Assembly (NCBI RefSeq): GCF_017313785.1
Contig: NZ_JAFLNL010000004.1
Location: 124,001-188,000 of the forward strand
Reading direction: 5' to 3'
Source of the DNA: Flagellimonas aurea
Lineage (GTDB): Bacteria; Bacteroidota; Bacteroidia; Flavobacteriales; Flavobacteriaceae
DNA: 64,000 bases
A program made the translations under genes and the position numbers. Shown in pieces: positions 55,484 through 64,000 of the stretch. The notes under the pieces were generated by a model. That model did not search any database, had not been told where the DNA came from, and was given only the letters and a program-made list of their open reading frames with translations. Within the stretch, counting starts at the first letter, position 1; each line of letters starts with the position of its first letter.

Positions 55484-56900
55484 CAAATCACTTTTAGTTG
55501 GAATTATTATGATGGTGGGCCTATATTCCTGTGTACCCACTCGCGAGATAAGGGACGAGAACGTATCTGTCCCGGAGTCCTATCAAAATCAATATTCAGA
55601 CACCACGAATACCGGTTTGGTAGAATGGAGGTCTTTCTTTAAAGACCCAAACCTTGTTGCTTTGATAGATTCGGCCTTGGTGAAAAACCAAGAGTTGAAT
55701 ATTATGCTGCAACAGGTCGATATGGCGAAGAACAGAATTCAGGCCAAGAAAGGTGAGTATTTGCCCTTCGTCAACCTTCAAGCTGGTGCCGAAGTTGAGA
55801 AAGTAGGGGAGTACACCCGAAATGGAGCCGTGGAGAAAAACCTTGAGGTGAAGGAAGGCGAAGAGTTCCCCGAACCCCTGACCAATTATATGGTCGGGGC
55901 CTTCGCCACATGGGAACTCGATGTCTGGAAGAAGCTCCGTAATGAGAAGAAAGCAGCTGTATATGAATATTTATCCAGTGTTGAAGGCAGGAATTTTATG
56001 GTGACCAATCTCGTTGCGGAAATCGCTGATTCATATTATGAATTGATGGCATTGGACAATCAAATGGCGATAATTGACCAAAACCTAGAGATTCAGCAGA
56101 ATGCATTGCGTATGGTAAAATTGCAAAAGCAGGCCGCTCGTGCCACGGAATTGGCAGTGAAGCGTTTTCAGGCAGAGGTGATGAAAAACCAAAGCCATAA
56201 GTATGAGATTCAGCAGGAAATTGTGGAAGTGGAGAACCGATTGAATTTTTTGATTGGTCGTTCACCGCAGCATATCCAGCGGGCATCCGATAATTTTATC
56301 GATGCACCGATCGATACCATTTATGCCGGAATACCTTCCCAATTGTTGCAGAATCGTCCCGATGTACGTAGTGCTGAGTTTGAATTGGCAGCGGCCAAGT
56401 TGGATACAAAAGCTGCCAAAGCCAATTTCTATCCGCAATTTACCATTAAGGCAGGGTTGGGGTTGGAAGCTTTTGATACCAAATATTTGACCACTACGCC
56501 CGAATCCGTATTGTATTCGGCCATTGGTGATATGGTAGCTCCCTTGATCAACAGAAATGCAATAAAGGCACAGTATAAGAACGCTACTGCTCGACAGTTA
56601 CAAGCGGTTTATGAGTATGAAAAGGCCATTTTGAACGCTTACATAGAAGTGGCCAACCAATTGTCCAACATCGACAACCTTAAAAAGAGCTATGATCTAA
56701 AAGAAGGTCAGGTACAAGCTTTAACGGAATCCATAGACCTCTCTACACGTTTGTTCCAATCTGCAAGGGTGGAATATATCGAAGTGCTTCTGGCACAGCG
56801 TGAGGCCTTGGAATCTCGAATGGAATTGGTGGAAACCAAAAAAGACCAGTTGTTGGCCCAGGTAAATATGTACCGCGCCTTGGGCGGCGGCTGGAATTAA
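55473..56900 (+). CDS. Outer membrane efflux factor (TolC/NodT family), lipoprotein
   Basis: 475 aa starting at the ATG at 55473 (MKHSKSLLVGIIMMVGLYSC, lipobox LYSC); an earlier ATG at 55443 would read through basic residues of no use. Two OEP repeats with long coiled-coil helices are seen, such as VDMAKNRIQAKKGEYLPFVNL and ATARQLQAVYEYEKAILNAYIEVANQLSN. It forms the trimeric exit duct for the RND pump. Translationally coupled to the pump by overlap. Confidence 0.92.
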   Translation: MKHSKSLLVGIIMMVGLYSCVPTREIRDENVSVPESYQNQYSDTTNTGLVEWRSFFKDPNLVALIDSALVKNQELNIMLQQVDMAKNRIQAKKGEYLPFVNLQAGAEVEKVGEYTRNGAVEKNLEVKEGEEFPEPLTNYMVGAFATWELDVWKKLRNEKKAAVYEYLSSVEGRNFMVTNLVAEIADSYYELMALDNQMAIIDQNLEIQQNALRMVKLQKQAARATELAVKRFQAEVMKNQSHKYEIQQEIVEVENRLNFLIGRSPQHIQRASDNFIDAPIDTIYAGIPSQLLQNRPDVRSAEFELAAAKLDTKAAKANFYPQFTIKAGLGLEAFDTKYLTTTPESVLYSAIGDMVAPLINRNAIKAQYKNATARQLQAVYEYEKAILNAYIEVANQLSNIDNLKKSYDLKEGQVQALTESIDLSTRLFQSARVEYIEVLLAQREALESRMELVETKKDQLLAQVNMYRALGGGWN

Positions 56901-56952
56901 GTCCCAAATCGATAGCTTTACCTGCTGTCTTGGCTATTGATTTACCCAAAAG

Positions 56953-56995
56953 GAAGCCCGGTTTACAATTGTAAATCGGGCTTCTGATTTTTTGA
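56953..56995. terminator. Bidirectional terminator after the efflux operon
   Basis: Sixteen-base arms 56953-56968 and 56969-56984 (core GAAGCCCGGTTTACAA) pair with one G-T mismatch and carry a T run after them. It separates the efflux operon from the convergent serine hydrolase gene. Confidence 0.85.
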
Positions 56996-56999
56996 TGGT

Positions 57000-58097
57000 T
57001 TATTTCGTAGCTATATCGTTCAGGGCTTGATAAAGCTCGAACAACACTGGATTTTTAAATTCATTGTTCCAAAGGACGACAATACGTTCGTTGTCAATAA
57101 AACGAAGTGCATAACTGGAGGTTCCAGCCGCAGCGCCACCATGACTGACCGTTGCAGCAAACTGATTTTCCATATACGGGAAATCGATCAGGCTAAAACC
57201 ATAGCCGTATGGACTTTGGTGAGGCCCCCATCCGCTTTTAGCTTCTTCGGGCAGAGAATGGGGCTGAAATGCGAGAGCCCAAGACTGTTTTGAAATCAAT
57301 TTATCCGTTCCTACGGCCATCATAAATTTGTGTAAGTCCTGCAAGGTGGTTTTTTCCCCACCAGGACCTGTAAAATCAAGTTCTTTTGCAGGTAGCAGTG
57401 GCTCGCCTGTTTCAAGATAATAAACGGGCATGCTTGGCCCATAAATCGGAGCGGACCAATATGTGTCCGACATATGCAGGGGCTTAAAGATTTTTTCCTG
57501 TAAAATGGCATTGTAATCATCCCCCAAATGAGCCATTATAATTTCAGAAAGAAGCACATATCCTGTATTGCTGTATAAAAAAGCTGTCCCAGGCTCGAAG
57601 GCCAACGCTGTTTTTGCAATTTTTTGCTCCAGAATACTCCTTTGGCTTTTTTGGTCGTGCTCCGCTTTCGCTCTTTCCTCATAAACTTGACTCGAGAACC
57701 CTGAACGATGGCTCAATAGATCATGTATGGTAATTTTATCGGCCATGTTATGCTTGAACCATGGAAGGTGTTTGGAGATTGGGTCTCTCAAAGACATTTT
57801 TTCTTCTTCGAGCAGTTGTAAGATCAATACGGCCGTAAACATTTTGCCCACGCTTGCATCCCAGAATCGCATTTTAGGGGAGTTGGGAATGTTCAGGCTA
57901 CGGTCTGCCAATCCGAATGCTCCCTCGTAAATAACGGTTTCCCCCTCGGCGACCAATAGCGCACCGTGTGTTTTTCCTTCATCAAAAAGTTGTTTGGCAA
58001 AGGCCTCGATTTTGGGCGCATCCTCTTTGGTAAGTTGACCAAAACTTACGGACACGATAAAAAGACAATAAACACATATGAAATAGTTGACTCTCAT
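57000..58097 (-). CDS. Serine hydrolase (class C beta-lactamase-like), secreted
   Basis: 365 aa from ATG at 58097, which exposes a signal peptide (MRVNYFICVYCLFIVSVSFGQ). Penicillin-binding fold motifs: SVGK (SxxK nucleophile), YSNTGY (YxN) and HGGAAAG (HxG). It is of the PF00144 family, which includes esterases, D-aminopeptidases and beta-lactamases; substrate unknown. Last gene of the seven-gene leftward unit, 16 bp after the amidohydrolase. Confidence 0.9.
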   Translation of the reverse strand: MRVNYFICVYCLFIVSVSFGQLTKEDAPKIEAFAKQLFDEGKTHGALLVAEGETVIYEGAFGLADRSLNIPNSPKMRFWDASVGKMFTAVLILQLLEEEKMSLRDPISKHLPWFKHNMADKITIHDLLSHRSGFSSQVYEERAKAEHDQKSQRSILEQKIAKTALAFEPGTAFLYSNTGYVLLSEIIMAHLGDDYNAILQEKIFKPLHMSDTYWSAPIYGPSMPVYYLETGEPLLPAKELDFTGPGGEKTTLQDLHKFMMAVGTDKLISKQSWALAFQPHSLPEEAKSGWGPHQSPYGYGFSLIDFPYMENQFAATVSHGGAAAGTSSYALRFIDNERIVVLWNNEFKNPVLFELYQALNDIATK

Positions 58098-58113
58098 CTT
58101 CAAGTTTAATGAT

Positions 58114-59034
58114 TTATGGGTTCTTGTGATTGTCGATTTGTGTTTGGGACAGTCCCAAAAACTCAGCGGCATTGTCATAAAAAATATCCTCTTTTTGTTC
58201 CAGTGTCAGAAATTCTGCGGAATTGATGGCGTCCACCGCAATATCGATGGTCTCGGGCCAAACCATTTGATCGGTACCAAACATGATTCTGTTACCGAAA
58301 CCTGAATCCACCAAACCTTTAATGAAGTTATGGAACTCCGCTTTGGGCAATACCCAGTCAATCGCGGCCACATCCAAATACAATTGCGGATGCATGTAAA
58401 GCATGGCTTTCATATCCTCCAAATAGGGCCATCCACCGTGCATTACATAAACCTTGAGGTTCGGATGGGCAACCAATACGTCCTCTAACTGTTTTGGGTT
58501 GGCATTTTTCACCCTGATTTCACTCATTCCCAAATGATAAAGTCCTCCAGGAGGTCCTCCTGGCATAATATGGAAGCCTACGGGCAGATTCGCTTTTTCG
58601 GCCAAATCGAACAAGGGTTCAAGTGAGGCATCATCTGCGGTAACACCGCCGTAAAACGGATTTAGTTCACCAATGGCTACCAATTCCCCTTTTTCGGCCA
58701 TCGTTTTCAACTGTTCAAGAGGCATATTTCGTCCACTTACCAGAATACGTTCTGGATCGTCCTGTTTCCATAATTGCCCATCGGAGGTCAGCGCCAGCAC
58801 AATGTTGTGCTCATCCATTTTTTTAAAGGTTTCCATCTTTAGCTGTTCGGGTGTTTTCACGCCCTTGTACATTTCATTTTTCAATGGATTTGGATGGTCC
58901 ATACCGAACATCATACCGCCTAATTCTTGATTGTAGGCGTGCAGGTGCATATCTATTATGGGGCCTGTGTATTTTTGGGAGTGCAGGGTTCCCCAAAAGA
59001 AGAATAGTACCAACCCGATTAAAATTTTCTTCAT
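58114..59034 (-). CDS. Secreted TIM-barrel amidohydrolase (PF04909-like), paralogue A
   Basis: 306 aa with signal peptide ending near LHSQ. The barrel begins GPIIDMHLHAYNQE (HxH metal ligands) and ends with FGNRIMFGTDQMVWPETID (aspartate ligand) and a DIFYDNAAEFLGL helix. A middle histidine lies in VMHGGWPYLE. It is clearly related to the protein at 60453-61487. It likely cleaves a C-N or C-C bond of a small secreted substrate. Confidence 0.88.
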   Translation of the reverse strand: MKKILIGLVLFFFWGTLHSQKYTGPIIDMHLHAYNQELGGMMFGMDHPNPLKNEMYKGVKTPEQLKMETFKKMDEHNIVLALTSDGQLWKQDDPERILVSGRNMPLEQLKTMAEKGELVAIGELNPFYGGVTADDASLEPLFDLAEKANLPVGFHIMPGGPPGGLYHLGMSEIRVKNANPKQLEDVLVAHPNLKVYVMHGGWPYLEDMKAMLYMHPQLYLDVAAIDWVLPKAEFHNFIKGLVDSGFGNRIMFGTDQMVWPETIDIAVDAINSAEFLTLEQKEDIFYDNAAEFLGLSQTQIDNHKNP

Positions 59035-59045
59035 GATTTGATGAA

Positions 59046-59879
59046 CTAGTCGTTGAGTGCAACCAAGGTATCCAATTCAGAAATTATGTAATTGTAAAAA
59101 TCCGAACTCTTTGATTTGAAACGTAAGAACTCGGAAGGGGAAATTCCGCCAAATTCCCTAAAATCTTTAATGAAATGTGCCTGGTCAAAATAACCGCATG
59201 CATAGGAAATCTCGGTCAAAGAGCTATTCGAATCGCTTGAAAGCAATTGAGCGGCCTTGTTGAAGCGAATGATCTTTCGGTAATATGCAGGACTCATTCC
59301 GATATGTTTTTTGAACAACTTTTGCAGTCCTCGATTGGAAATACAAAGGGACTGACTCAACGTATCAATGGAGATGGAGTTTTCCGAATTCAAAAGTTGC
59401 AGTGCGTAGGGGAGCCTGGGGTCAACTTCGGGAAATCCCATTTTTTTGCTGATGAATATTTCCAGCAAGGAAAACTTCTCTCCAATGGATTTGCATTCTC
59501 TAAGTTGATTGGAGACTCTTTTAATCTCGCTTGCAGGAAAAATGATATCCAACTCGCTCAACGTGTCCAGTAACTCAAAAGCGGGTATTTTTTTTAAATA
59601 GGAAAGGCCGTAGCTACTAAATTGAATGGTCATGAACTTCATTCCAGCATATGGTTTAAAGAACACCGTGGAGCTGCAGGAGGTATAAATGGAATGGGCC
59701 GATGAGGTTTTGTTTACAAGTATCTGCTCATCCAACGAAAACAGGATGTTTGTAGTGGCATTGGGGAAGATGGCCGTATGTCCCTCTACCATATCTTCAT
59801 GAGTCAACTCCACATAGCTCATAAACTTTACGACCTGTGAAAGCGCTGGGTTTTTGGGTATGTGGAGTTGTTGGATCAT
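59046..59879 (-). CDS. AraC-family regulator inside the hydrolase operon
   Basis: 277 aa. The N-terminal domain (VKFMSYVELTHEDMVEGHTAIFPNATTNILFSL) matches the DUF6597-type sensor of Bacteroidota AraC proteins. The HTH pair reads IDTLSQSLCISNRGLQKLFKKHIGMSP and LTEISYACGYFDQAHFIKDFREFGGISP. It lies between two catalytic genes with 11- and 13-bp gaps, so it is made with the operon and probably senses its substrate or product. Confidence 0.9.
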   Translation of the reverse strand: MIQQLHIPKNPALSQVVKFMSYVELTHEDMVEGHTAIFPNATTNILFSLDEQILVNKTSSAHSIYTSCSSTVFFKPYAGMKFMTIQFSSYGLSYLKKIPAFELLDTLSELDIIFPASEIKRVSNQLRECKSIGEKFSLLEIFISKKMGFPEVDPRLPYALQLLNSENSISIDTLSQSLCISNRGLQKLFKKHIGMSPAYYRKIIRFNKAAQLLSSDSNSSLTEISYACGYFDQAHFIKDFREFGGISPSEFLRFKSKSSDFYNYIISELDTLVALND

Positions 59880-59892
59880 ATTGGATTATACG

Positions 59893-60423
59893 TTACTCTA
59901 CCATGGTGGTATCTAGGGTCTGAGTAGGCATCGGTAATTCGGTGACGGGAGCGTCCCAGACCACTTTCCATTCCCCGTCCAATTTTTCCCAAAGCACCAA
60001 ATAATTGCCTTCGTCTTCCATAGCGGGGATAGGAGAGGTTTCGTTTGGCGTAAAGGTCATGGTATATTTTCCGTATTCCATGGCCAAATCTCCACTGGCC
60101 TTCACTTCTTGCGTGTTAAGGTCGAATTCCCATGTTCCAAATTGAATGTGCTGTTTCCAAGCGGCTTTATAGTTCTCGACCCCGATAACAGCAGGTTGGT
60201 TGGGCATAAACTGGATACTGTTGTCGGCGAAATGTACGGCTGCTGAGTCGATCATGCCCGAGGCATAAAATCCTTCGATTTTCTCATTCTTTTCTTCAAT
60301 GATTTTTTGAATTTCAGATGAATATGCTTTTCCCGACATTGGTTCAGGGGTGGGTTGCTCACAACTGGCGGCAAAAACAATCATCAGTAATGTGGTAATG
60401 CCAAATACGAATTGATGTTTCAT
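59893..60423 (-). CDS. NTF2-like (DUF4440/SnoaL) lipoprotein, copy A
   Basis: 176 aa with lipobox AASC. The cone-shaped alpha+beta fold is seen as IQKIIEEKNEKIEGFYASGMIDSAAVHFADNSIQF and a terminal strand pair ending EGNYLVLWEKLDGEWKVVWDA. Proteins of this fold are enzymes or binding proteins; no catalytic residues can be assigned. It comes directly after the amidohydrolase lipoprotein (29 bp). Confidence 0.85.
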   Translation of the reverse strand: MKHQFVFGITTLLMIVFAASCEQPTPEPMSGKAYSSEIQKIIEEKNEKIEGFYASGMIDSAAVHFADNSIQFMPNQPAVIGVENYKAAWKQHIQFGTWEFDLNTQEVKASGDLAMEYGKYTMTFTPNETSPIPAMEDEGNYLVLWEKLDGEWKVVWDAPVTELPMPTQTLDTTMVE

Positions 60424-60452
60424 AATGATATAGTTAATGGGTTATTTGATAT

Positions 60453-61487
60453 TCAATCCTTGGGCAGCCTTAAAAATCTGGCTGCGTTGTTGTAAAAGAT
60501 ATCCGCTTTCTGTTCGTACGTCAGAAAATCGGCATCATTTATAATCGCGATGGATTCTTCTATCAATTCTGGCCAAATAATCATATCCGACCCGAACATG
60601 ATGCGTTTGCCAAACCCAGCATCCACCAACTTTTTTAAATGGCTTTGGTAAAAATATTCTCTGGGGTAGCACCATTGTATGCCTCCCAAGTCTACATAAA
60701 TTTGAGGGTAATGGTACATCATGGCAATAAGTTCGTCAATGAACGGTTCACCATAATGCGCTATGGATATTCGCATTTTAGGATAGCTTTTCAGCACTTC
60801 TTCCAGAAGCAATGGGTTGGAATGGGCAACTTGGTATTCTGGATTCAGAAATAAAGGCGTCCCTGGAAGACCACTTCCCATGTGAAGCAAAACGGGAACA
60901 TCCATCTCTTCTGCCAATGCATAATAAGGAAACATTTTTGGGTCGTTGGGTGCAATACCACCATATTGATTGCTGATTTCGCCCAATACTTTCAGTCCTT
61001 CAGTTTCTACCAACGATTGCAAGCTGTCCACGGGAATATTGTCCCGATTGATTCGAAATTGGATTCCTCGGATAAACTGATCGGGAAAATGACCCATCAA
61101 TTTTTTGGTTGCGGGAAGGCTACCGCTTGTTATGGCCGTAATCTTATATTTTTCGACCTGATTGCTCAGCCTTTCCACATACTCCTCATAGGTAACGGGA
61201 GACCAATAGGGGTTTTCGCAATCGGGATTTGCCGCTTTGCCCCAAAACACATCCCCAAAATCATTCTGGGGGTCAAAATGTTGAACAATGGTGGATAGGG
61301 GAGTGCACATCGCCATAGGTTCTGGCGACAGTTCATTTTCCTCCAATGCATGGAGGTGCATGTCGATTATTGGGCCTTGGTAGGCTTTTTGTTCACTTGA
61401 TTCGCTCTTTTTGTTTGTACTGGGGGAACATCCTAAAAAACAAATACAAACTGCAAGAAACAGGTTGTTTTTCACAGATACTTTCAT
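60453..61487 (-). CDS. TIM-barrel amidohydrolase lipoprotein, paralogue B
   Basis: 344 aa with lipobox FLGC. GPIIDMHLHALEEN supplies the HxH pair and FGKRIMFGSDMIIWPELIEE the aspartate ligand, then DIFYNNAARFLRL. Residue agreement with paralogue A at both ends shows a tandem duplication with divergence in the middle. A long inserted segment near the N-terminus (FGDVFWGKAANPDCENPYWSP) is not in A. It should be lipid-anchored and act in the periplasm or at the cell surface. Confidence 0.88.
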   Translation of the reverse strand: MKVSVKNNLFLAVCICFLGCSPSTNKKSESSEQKAYQGPIIDMHLHALEENELSPEPMAMCTPLSTIVQHFDPQNDFGDVFWGKAANPDCENPYWSPVTYEEYVERLSNQVEKYKITAITSGSLPATKKLMGHFPDQFIRGIQFRINRDNIPVDSLQSLVETEGLKVLGEISNQYGGIAPNDPKMFPYYALAEEMDVPVLLHMGSGLPGTPLFLNPEYQVAHSNPLLLEEVLKSYPKMRISIAHYGEPFIDELIAMMYHYPQIYVDLGGIQWCYPREYFYQSHLKKLVDAGFGKRIMFGSDMIIWPELIEESIAIINDADFLTYEQKADIFYNNAARFLRLPKD

Positions 61488-61517
61488 TGTCAGAATGTTT
61501 GTAAACAGGGGGTTAAA

Positions 61518-62006
61518 TTATTCTATGACCAACGACGATGCAAGCTCCCTGAACAACTTCCATTCGCCATTTTTATCTTTTTTCATGATCACCAAAAAAG
61601 TGTCCTCCATTTCGTGGACAATTCCATTCACATCGGTATAATAAACAGAACTTACCCCAAAATCGTAGGCCATGGTATCCGATAATATCACGGTTTCCTT
61701 GGGGTTCATTTTTATACTGTCGTAACGGAATTTGTTTCCATGTTCTTCCCTTAGCTTCCGATAGGCAATCCAGTCTTCGCTCCCTGGGCCAATGGAAATC
61801 ATATCATCCGTTGTGAACTTTCCCAGATCTCCGTACCGTTTTTCCTTTACTGTTTGTTCGAATGATTTTCGAACCTGCTCGATTTTCGCCAACTCTGCTT
61901 TCACATCAATTTCGAGGGTCTGTGCGGGCTCAACAACGACCTTGTTCTGTTTTTCTCCACAAGAAATCGTTGCGCATAGGAATAAAAGAACTATTGATTT
62001 TTTCAT
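61518..62006 (-). CDS. NTF2-like (DUF4440/SnoaL) lipoprotein, copy B
   Basis: 162 aa with lipobox TISC. The mature protein begins with a helix (AELAKIEQVRKSFEQTV) and then the NTF2 strands (TAD-like MISIGPGSEDWIAYRKLRE, MEDTFLVIMKKDKNGEWKLFREL). Similar in fold and setting to the protein at 59893-60423. It lies between the S9 peptidase and amidohydrolase B (10 and 30 bp gaps). Confidence 0.85.
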   Translation of the reverse strand: MKKSIVLLFLCATISCGEKQNKVVVEPAQTLEIDVKAELAKIEQVRKSFEQTVKEKRYGDLGKFTTDDMISIGPGSEDWIAYRKLREEHGNKFRYDSIKMNPKETVILSDTMAYDFGVSSVYYTDVNGIVHEMEDTFLVIMKKDKNGEWKLFRELASSLVIE

Positions 62007-62016
62007 GGGTGTTTAT

Positions 62017-64000
62017 TTACTCTCCCTCTTTGTACTTCTCAAACCATGCCAACACGGCAGCTATTTTGGCAATCAAATTACTCGGTTTGTTGGCAATACC
62101 GTGCGAAGCACCTGGAATACGGACCATGGCCGTTTCCACGTTCTCCAATTTTAACGCCGCATAAAACTGTTCCGATTCGGCAATGGGGGTTCGGTAATCT
62201 TCTTCACCTGTTAATAGCATGGTCGGGGTGGTCGCATTGCCCACGTAAGTAAGGGGGGAGCGTCTCATATAGTTTTCTGGGTCTTCCCAAGGCTTTTTTC
62301 CGAACCAATATTTGGAGAAAAATTGAACTCCATCGGCATAGAGCACAAAACTGGTCCAGTTGATGACAGGTTTGGCGACCACCGCAGCCTTAAATCTATC
62401 TGTTTTCCCAACAATCCAAGCGGTGAGTACACCACCACCTGAACCTCCAGTTACAAACAGGTTGTCTTCGTCCACGTAGCCTTTCTCCAAAAGGGCGTCT
62501 ACGCCCGACATCAAATCTTCGTAATCGTGGTTGGGATAGTCATGATGTATCAGGTTTCCAAATTCCTCACCATAGCTGGTACTTCCGCGGGGATTGGTAT
62601 AAAGTACCACATAACCCTCAGCTGCGTATGCTTGGATTTCAGCCGAATAGACCGCACCGTAGCTTGTAAAGGGACCACCGTGAATTTCTAAAATCATCGG
62701 ATATTTTTTGGATGGATCAAAATCTGGGGGCGTTACCACCCAACCCTGTATTTTACGCTGATCATAGGAGGACTCCCACCACATTTCTTCGACTTTGCCC
62801 AATTTTTTGAAAGAGAACAAATCATCGTTCACTGCAGTCAAACGTTTTGAACTTTTGGTGTCTGCCACACCCAAATCCGAAGGATGACTTGTATCACCTA
62901 AGGTATAGGCAAACTTGTTATTGGTGGATGCGGAGAAACTTGCAGCATTATAGGGCCTTCCCAAGGATAGACCTCCCAATCCGTACGTAATATCGCTCAC
63001 TTTTCCCGATAGCTCTATGGAGGCCAACTTGCCCATCCCTTTATCGGTATATATAAAATGAAGTCCATTGCCCTTACTGTTCCAAGCCATATCCTCTACA
63101 TCTCTATCAAAATCCCCAGAAATCAGCTGGGAATCGGAACCATCGGCATTCATCACATACAATTGGGTGAGCTGGTAACCTTGCAAACGGTCATCGTAAC
63201 CCAAATAAGCTATTTTGGAGCCGTCAGGAGACAGGATAGGGTTGGAGTCTGGACCATAGCGGTCGGTAAGCGGATTGGTTTCCCCAGTATTTACATTAAT
63301 CGAGTAGATTTCACTATCTGCAGGTTCAAATTCTTCATCCTTGTGGAAGTTGGCACTAAAATATAAATGGGCGTTGTCGGTTGCCCAAATTGGCCCGCCA
63401 TGATCAAACTCGGAAAAAGTGAGCTGCTTTGGGGTGCCTCCGCTTATTGGCAAAGTGAACAACTGTGAATTGCCTCCTTTGTAGTATCCTGCACCATCGC
63501 CGCGATAGTTCATTTTATCAATGTATTTGGGCGGTTCGTTCCATTTGGCACCTTCGGGCTTGCCAGGCATTTTTATGATGGATTTATTGGCTTCGGGCAC
63601 AAACATGTTGAAGGCCACATGTGTATCGTCATGCGACCAAGAAACGGAACCTGGCGATTGTGGTGTGTTGGTCAGGGCCATCGTTTCCTTGGTATCCAAC
63701 CACATCAGGTAGAGTTTCATTTTATCGTCCGCCATGTTGGACTTGAAAACTATCTTTTTGCCATCGTGCGACCATTTTGGGGCAAAATCATTCTGATTGC
63801 CCGTGGTCAACGGACGGTTGTTGGAACCATCAAAATTGATGATCCATAAGTTGGAAAGGTTTCGGTCCGTCATCACATCCTTAAAGTTCCGTACGTAGAT
63901 GATTTTTGAGCCATCAGGAGAAATCTGGGGGTCCGAGACATATTCCATATTGAAGATGTCCAAAAGCTCCAGATTGGACTGTACTTGACCAAAGACTAAA
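62017..64000 (-). CDS. Prolyl oligopeptidase-family S9 peptidase, 5' end missing
   Basis: The frame stays open to the right edge and reads LVFGQVQSNLELLDIF before the TTG at 63963, so that TTG is internal and the gene starts beyond 64000, with VFGQ likely at the end of a signal peptide. A beta-propeller domain with WD40-like Tol repeats (ISPDGSKIIYVRNF, LSPDGSKIAYLG) precedes the catalytic domain: nucleophile in TGGSGGG, acid in GEEDYRTP and histidine in GASHGIAN. It resembles dipeptidyl/acylaminoacyl peptidases. First visible gene of the seven-gene unit. Confidence 0.92.
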   Translation of the reverse strand, partial: LVFGQVQSNLELLDIFNMEYVSDPQISPDGSKIIYVRNFKDVMTDRNLSNLWIINFDGSNNRPLTTGNQNDFAPKWSHDGKKIVFKSNMADDKMKLYLMWLDTKETMALTNTPQSPGSVSWSHDDTHVAFNMFVPEANKSIIKMPGKPEGAKWNEPPKYIDKMNYRGDGAGYYKGGNSQLFTLPISGGTPKQLTFSEFDHGGPIWATDNAHLYFSANFHKDEEFEPADSEIYSINVNTGETNPLTDRYGPDSNPILSPDGSKIAYLGYDDRLQGYQLTQLYVMNADGSDSQLISGDFDRDVEDMAWNSKGNGLHFIYTDKGMGKLASIELSGKVSDITYGLGGLSLGRPYNAASFSASTNNKFAYTLGDTSHPSDLGVADTKSSKRLTAVNDDLFSFKKLGKVEEMWWESSYDQRKIQGWVVTPPDFDPSKKYPMILEIHGGPFTSYGAVYSAEIQAYAAEGYVVLYTNPRGSTSYGEEFGNLIHHDYPNHDYEDLMSGVDALLEKGYVDEDNLFVTGGSGGGVLTAWIVGKTDRFKAAVVAKPVINWTSFVLYADGVQFFSKYWFGKKPWEDPENYMRRSPLTYVGNATTPTMLLTGEEDYRTPIAESEQFYAALKLENVETAMVRIPGASHGIANKPSNLIAKIAAVLAWFEKYKEGE

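Noticed and set aside
1..64000. CRISPR arrays, tRNA, rRNA or defence islands
   Set aside because: No regularly spaced repeats, no cloverleaf-like intergenic stretches and no nuclease/helicase clusters were seen on reading both strands.

Overview
The window is about 64 kb of a Bacteroidota chromosome, most likely a marine Flavobacteriaceae of the Muricauda/Allomuricauda type (inference). The signs are moderate GC, many promoters of the TTG-N17-21-TAnnTTTG type, DUF6090, DUF4199 and GlmU-like families, a CarB without its C-terminal allosteric domain, a type B L31, and many lipoproteins and amidohydrolases. No rRNA, tRNA or CRISPR array was seen.

Layout. (1) 1-9.0 kb: the end of a GH15 glucoamylase, then a beta-oxidation operon read leftward (marR, fadN, fadA, a four-helix-bundle gene, fadE) headed by a 28-bp perfect palindrome that is the likely MarR operator, and a separately terminated acyl-CoA ligase. 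(2) 9.1-19.5 kb: GNAT, single-chain purL carrying a translated REP-like repeat, an M20 amidohydrolase, an AraC/SDR pair, an RsmB/NOP methyltransferase and a BNR-repeat lipoprotein. (3) 19.5-26.4 kb: an envelope cluster (DUF4199, GT2, phosphosugar mutase, ABC exporter) next to rpmE2 and a GlmU-family gene. (4) 26.4-39.3 kb: two amidohydrolases, DUF6090, YgiD-type dioxygenase, AraC, a decayed aspartyl protease, GH29 fucosidase, mtaB, a hydrolase and a lytic transglycosylase. (5) 39.3-45.2 kb: an accessory patch holding an M23 peptidase and a broken copy of its 5' end on either side of a PadR/permease-prefix pair, a high-GC IS110 element with a structured upstream region that could be a bridge RNA, and an AT-rich hydrolase gene bordered by GTTGCTAAC repeats and an attC-like hairpin. 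(6) 45.4-48.5 kb: rpmH-carB core genes. (7) 48.5-56.9 kb: a lipoprotein, a Crp/carboxymuconolactone decarboxylase pair, and an RND efflux operon preceded by a small secreted protein. (8) 57-64 kb: a tight seven-gene leftward unit (S9 peptidase, NTF2-like, amidohydrolase, NTF2-like, AraC, amidohydrolase, serine hydrolase) that runs off the right edge and looks like an uncharacterised periplasmic/lipoprotein catabolic system.

The most unusual items are the seven-gene hydrolase operon with its internally duplicated module, the IS110/attC-like patch, the inverted repeats around the four-helix-bundle gene with an apparently empty counterpart in the next intergenic gap, and the REP-like insertion inside purL.
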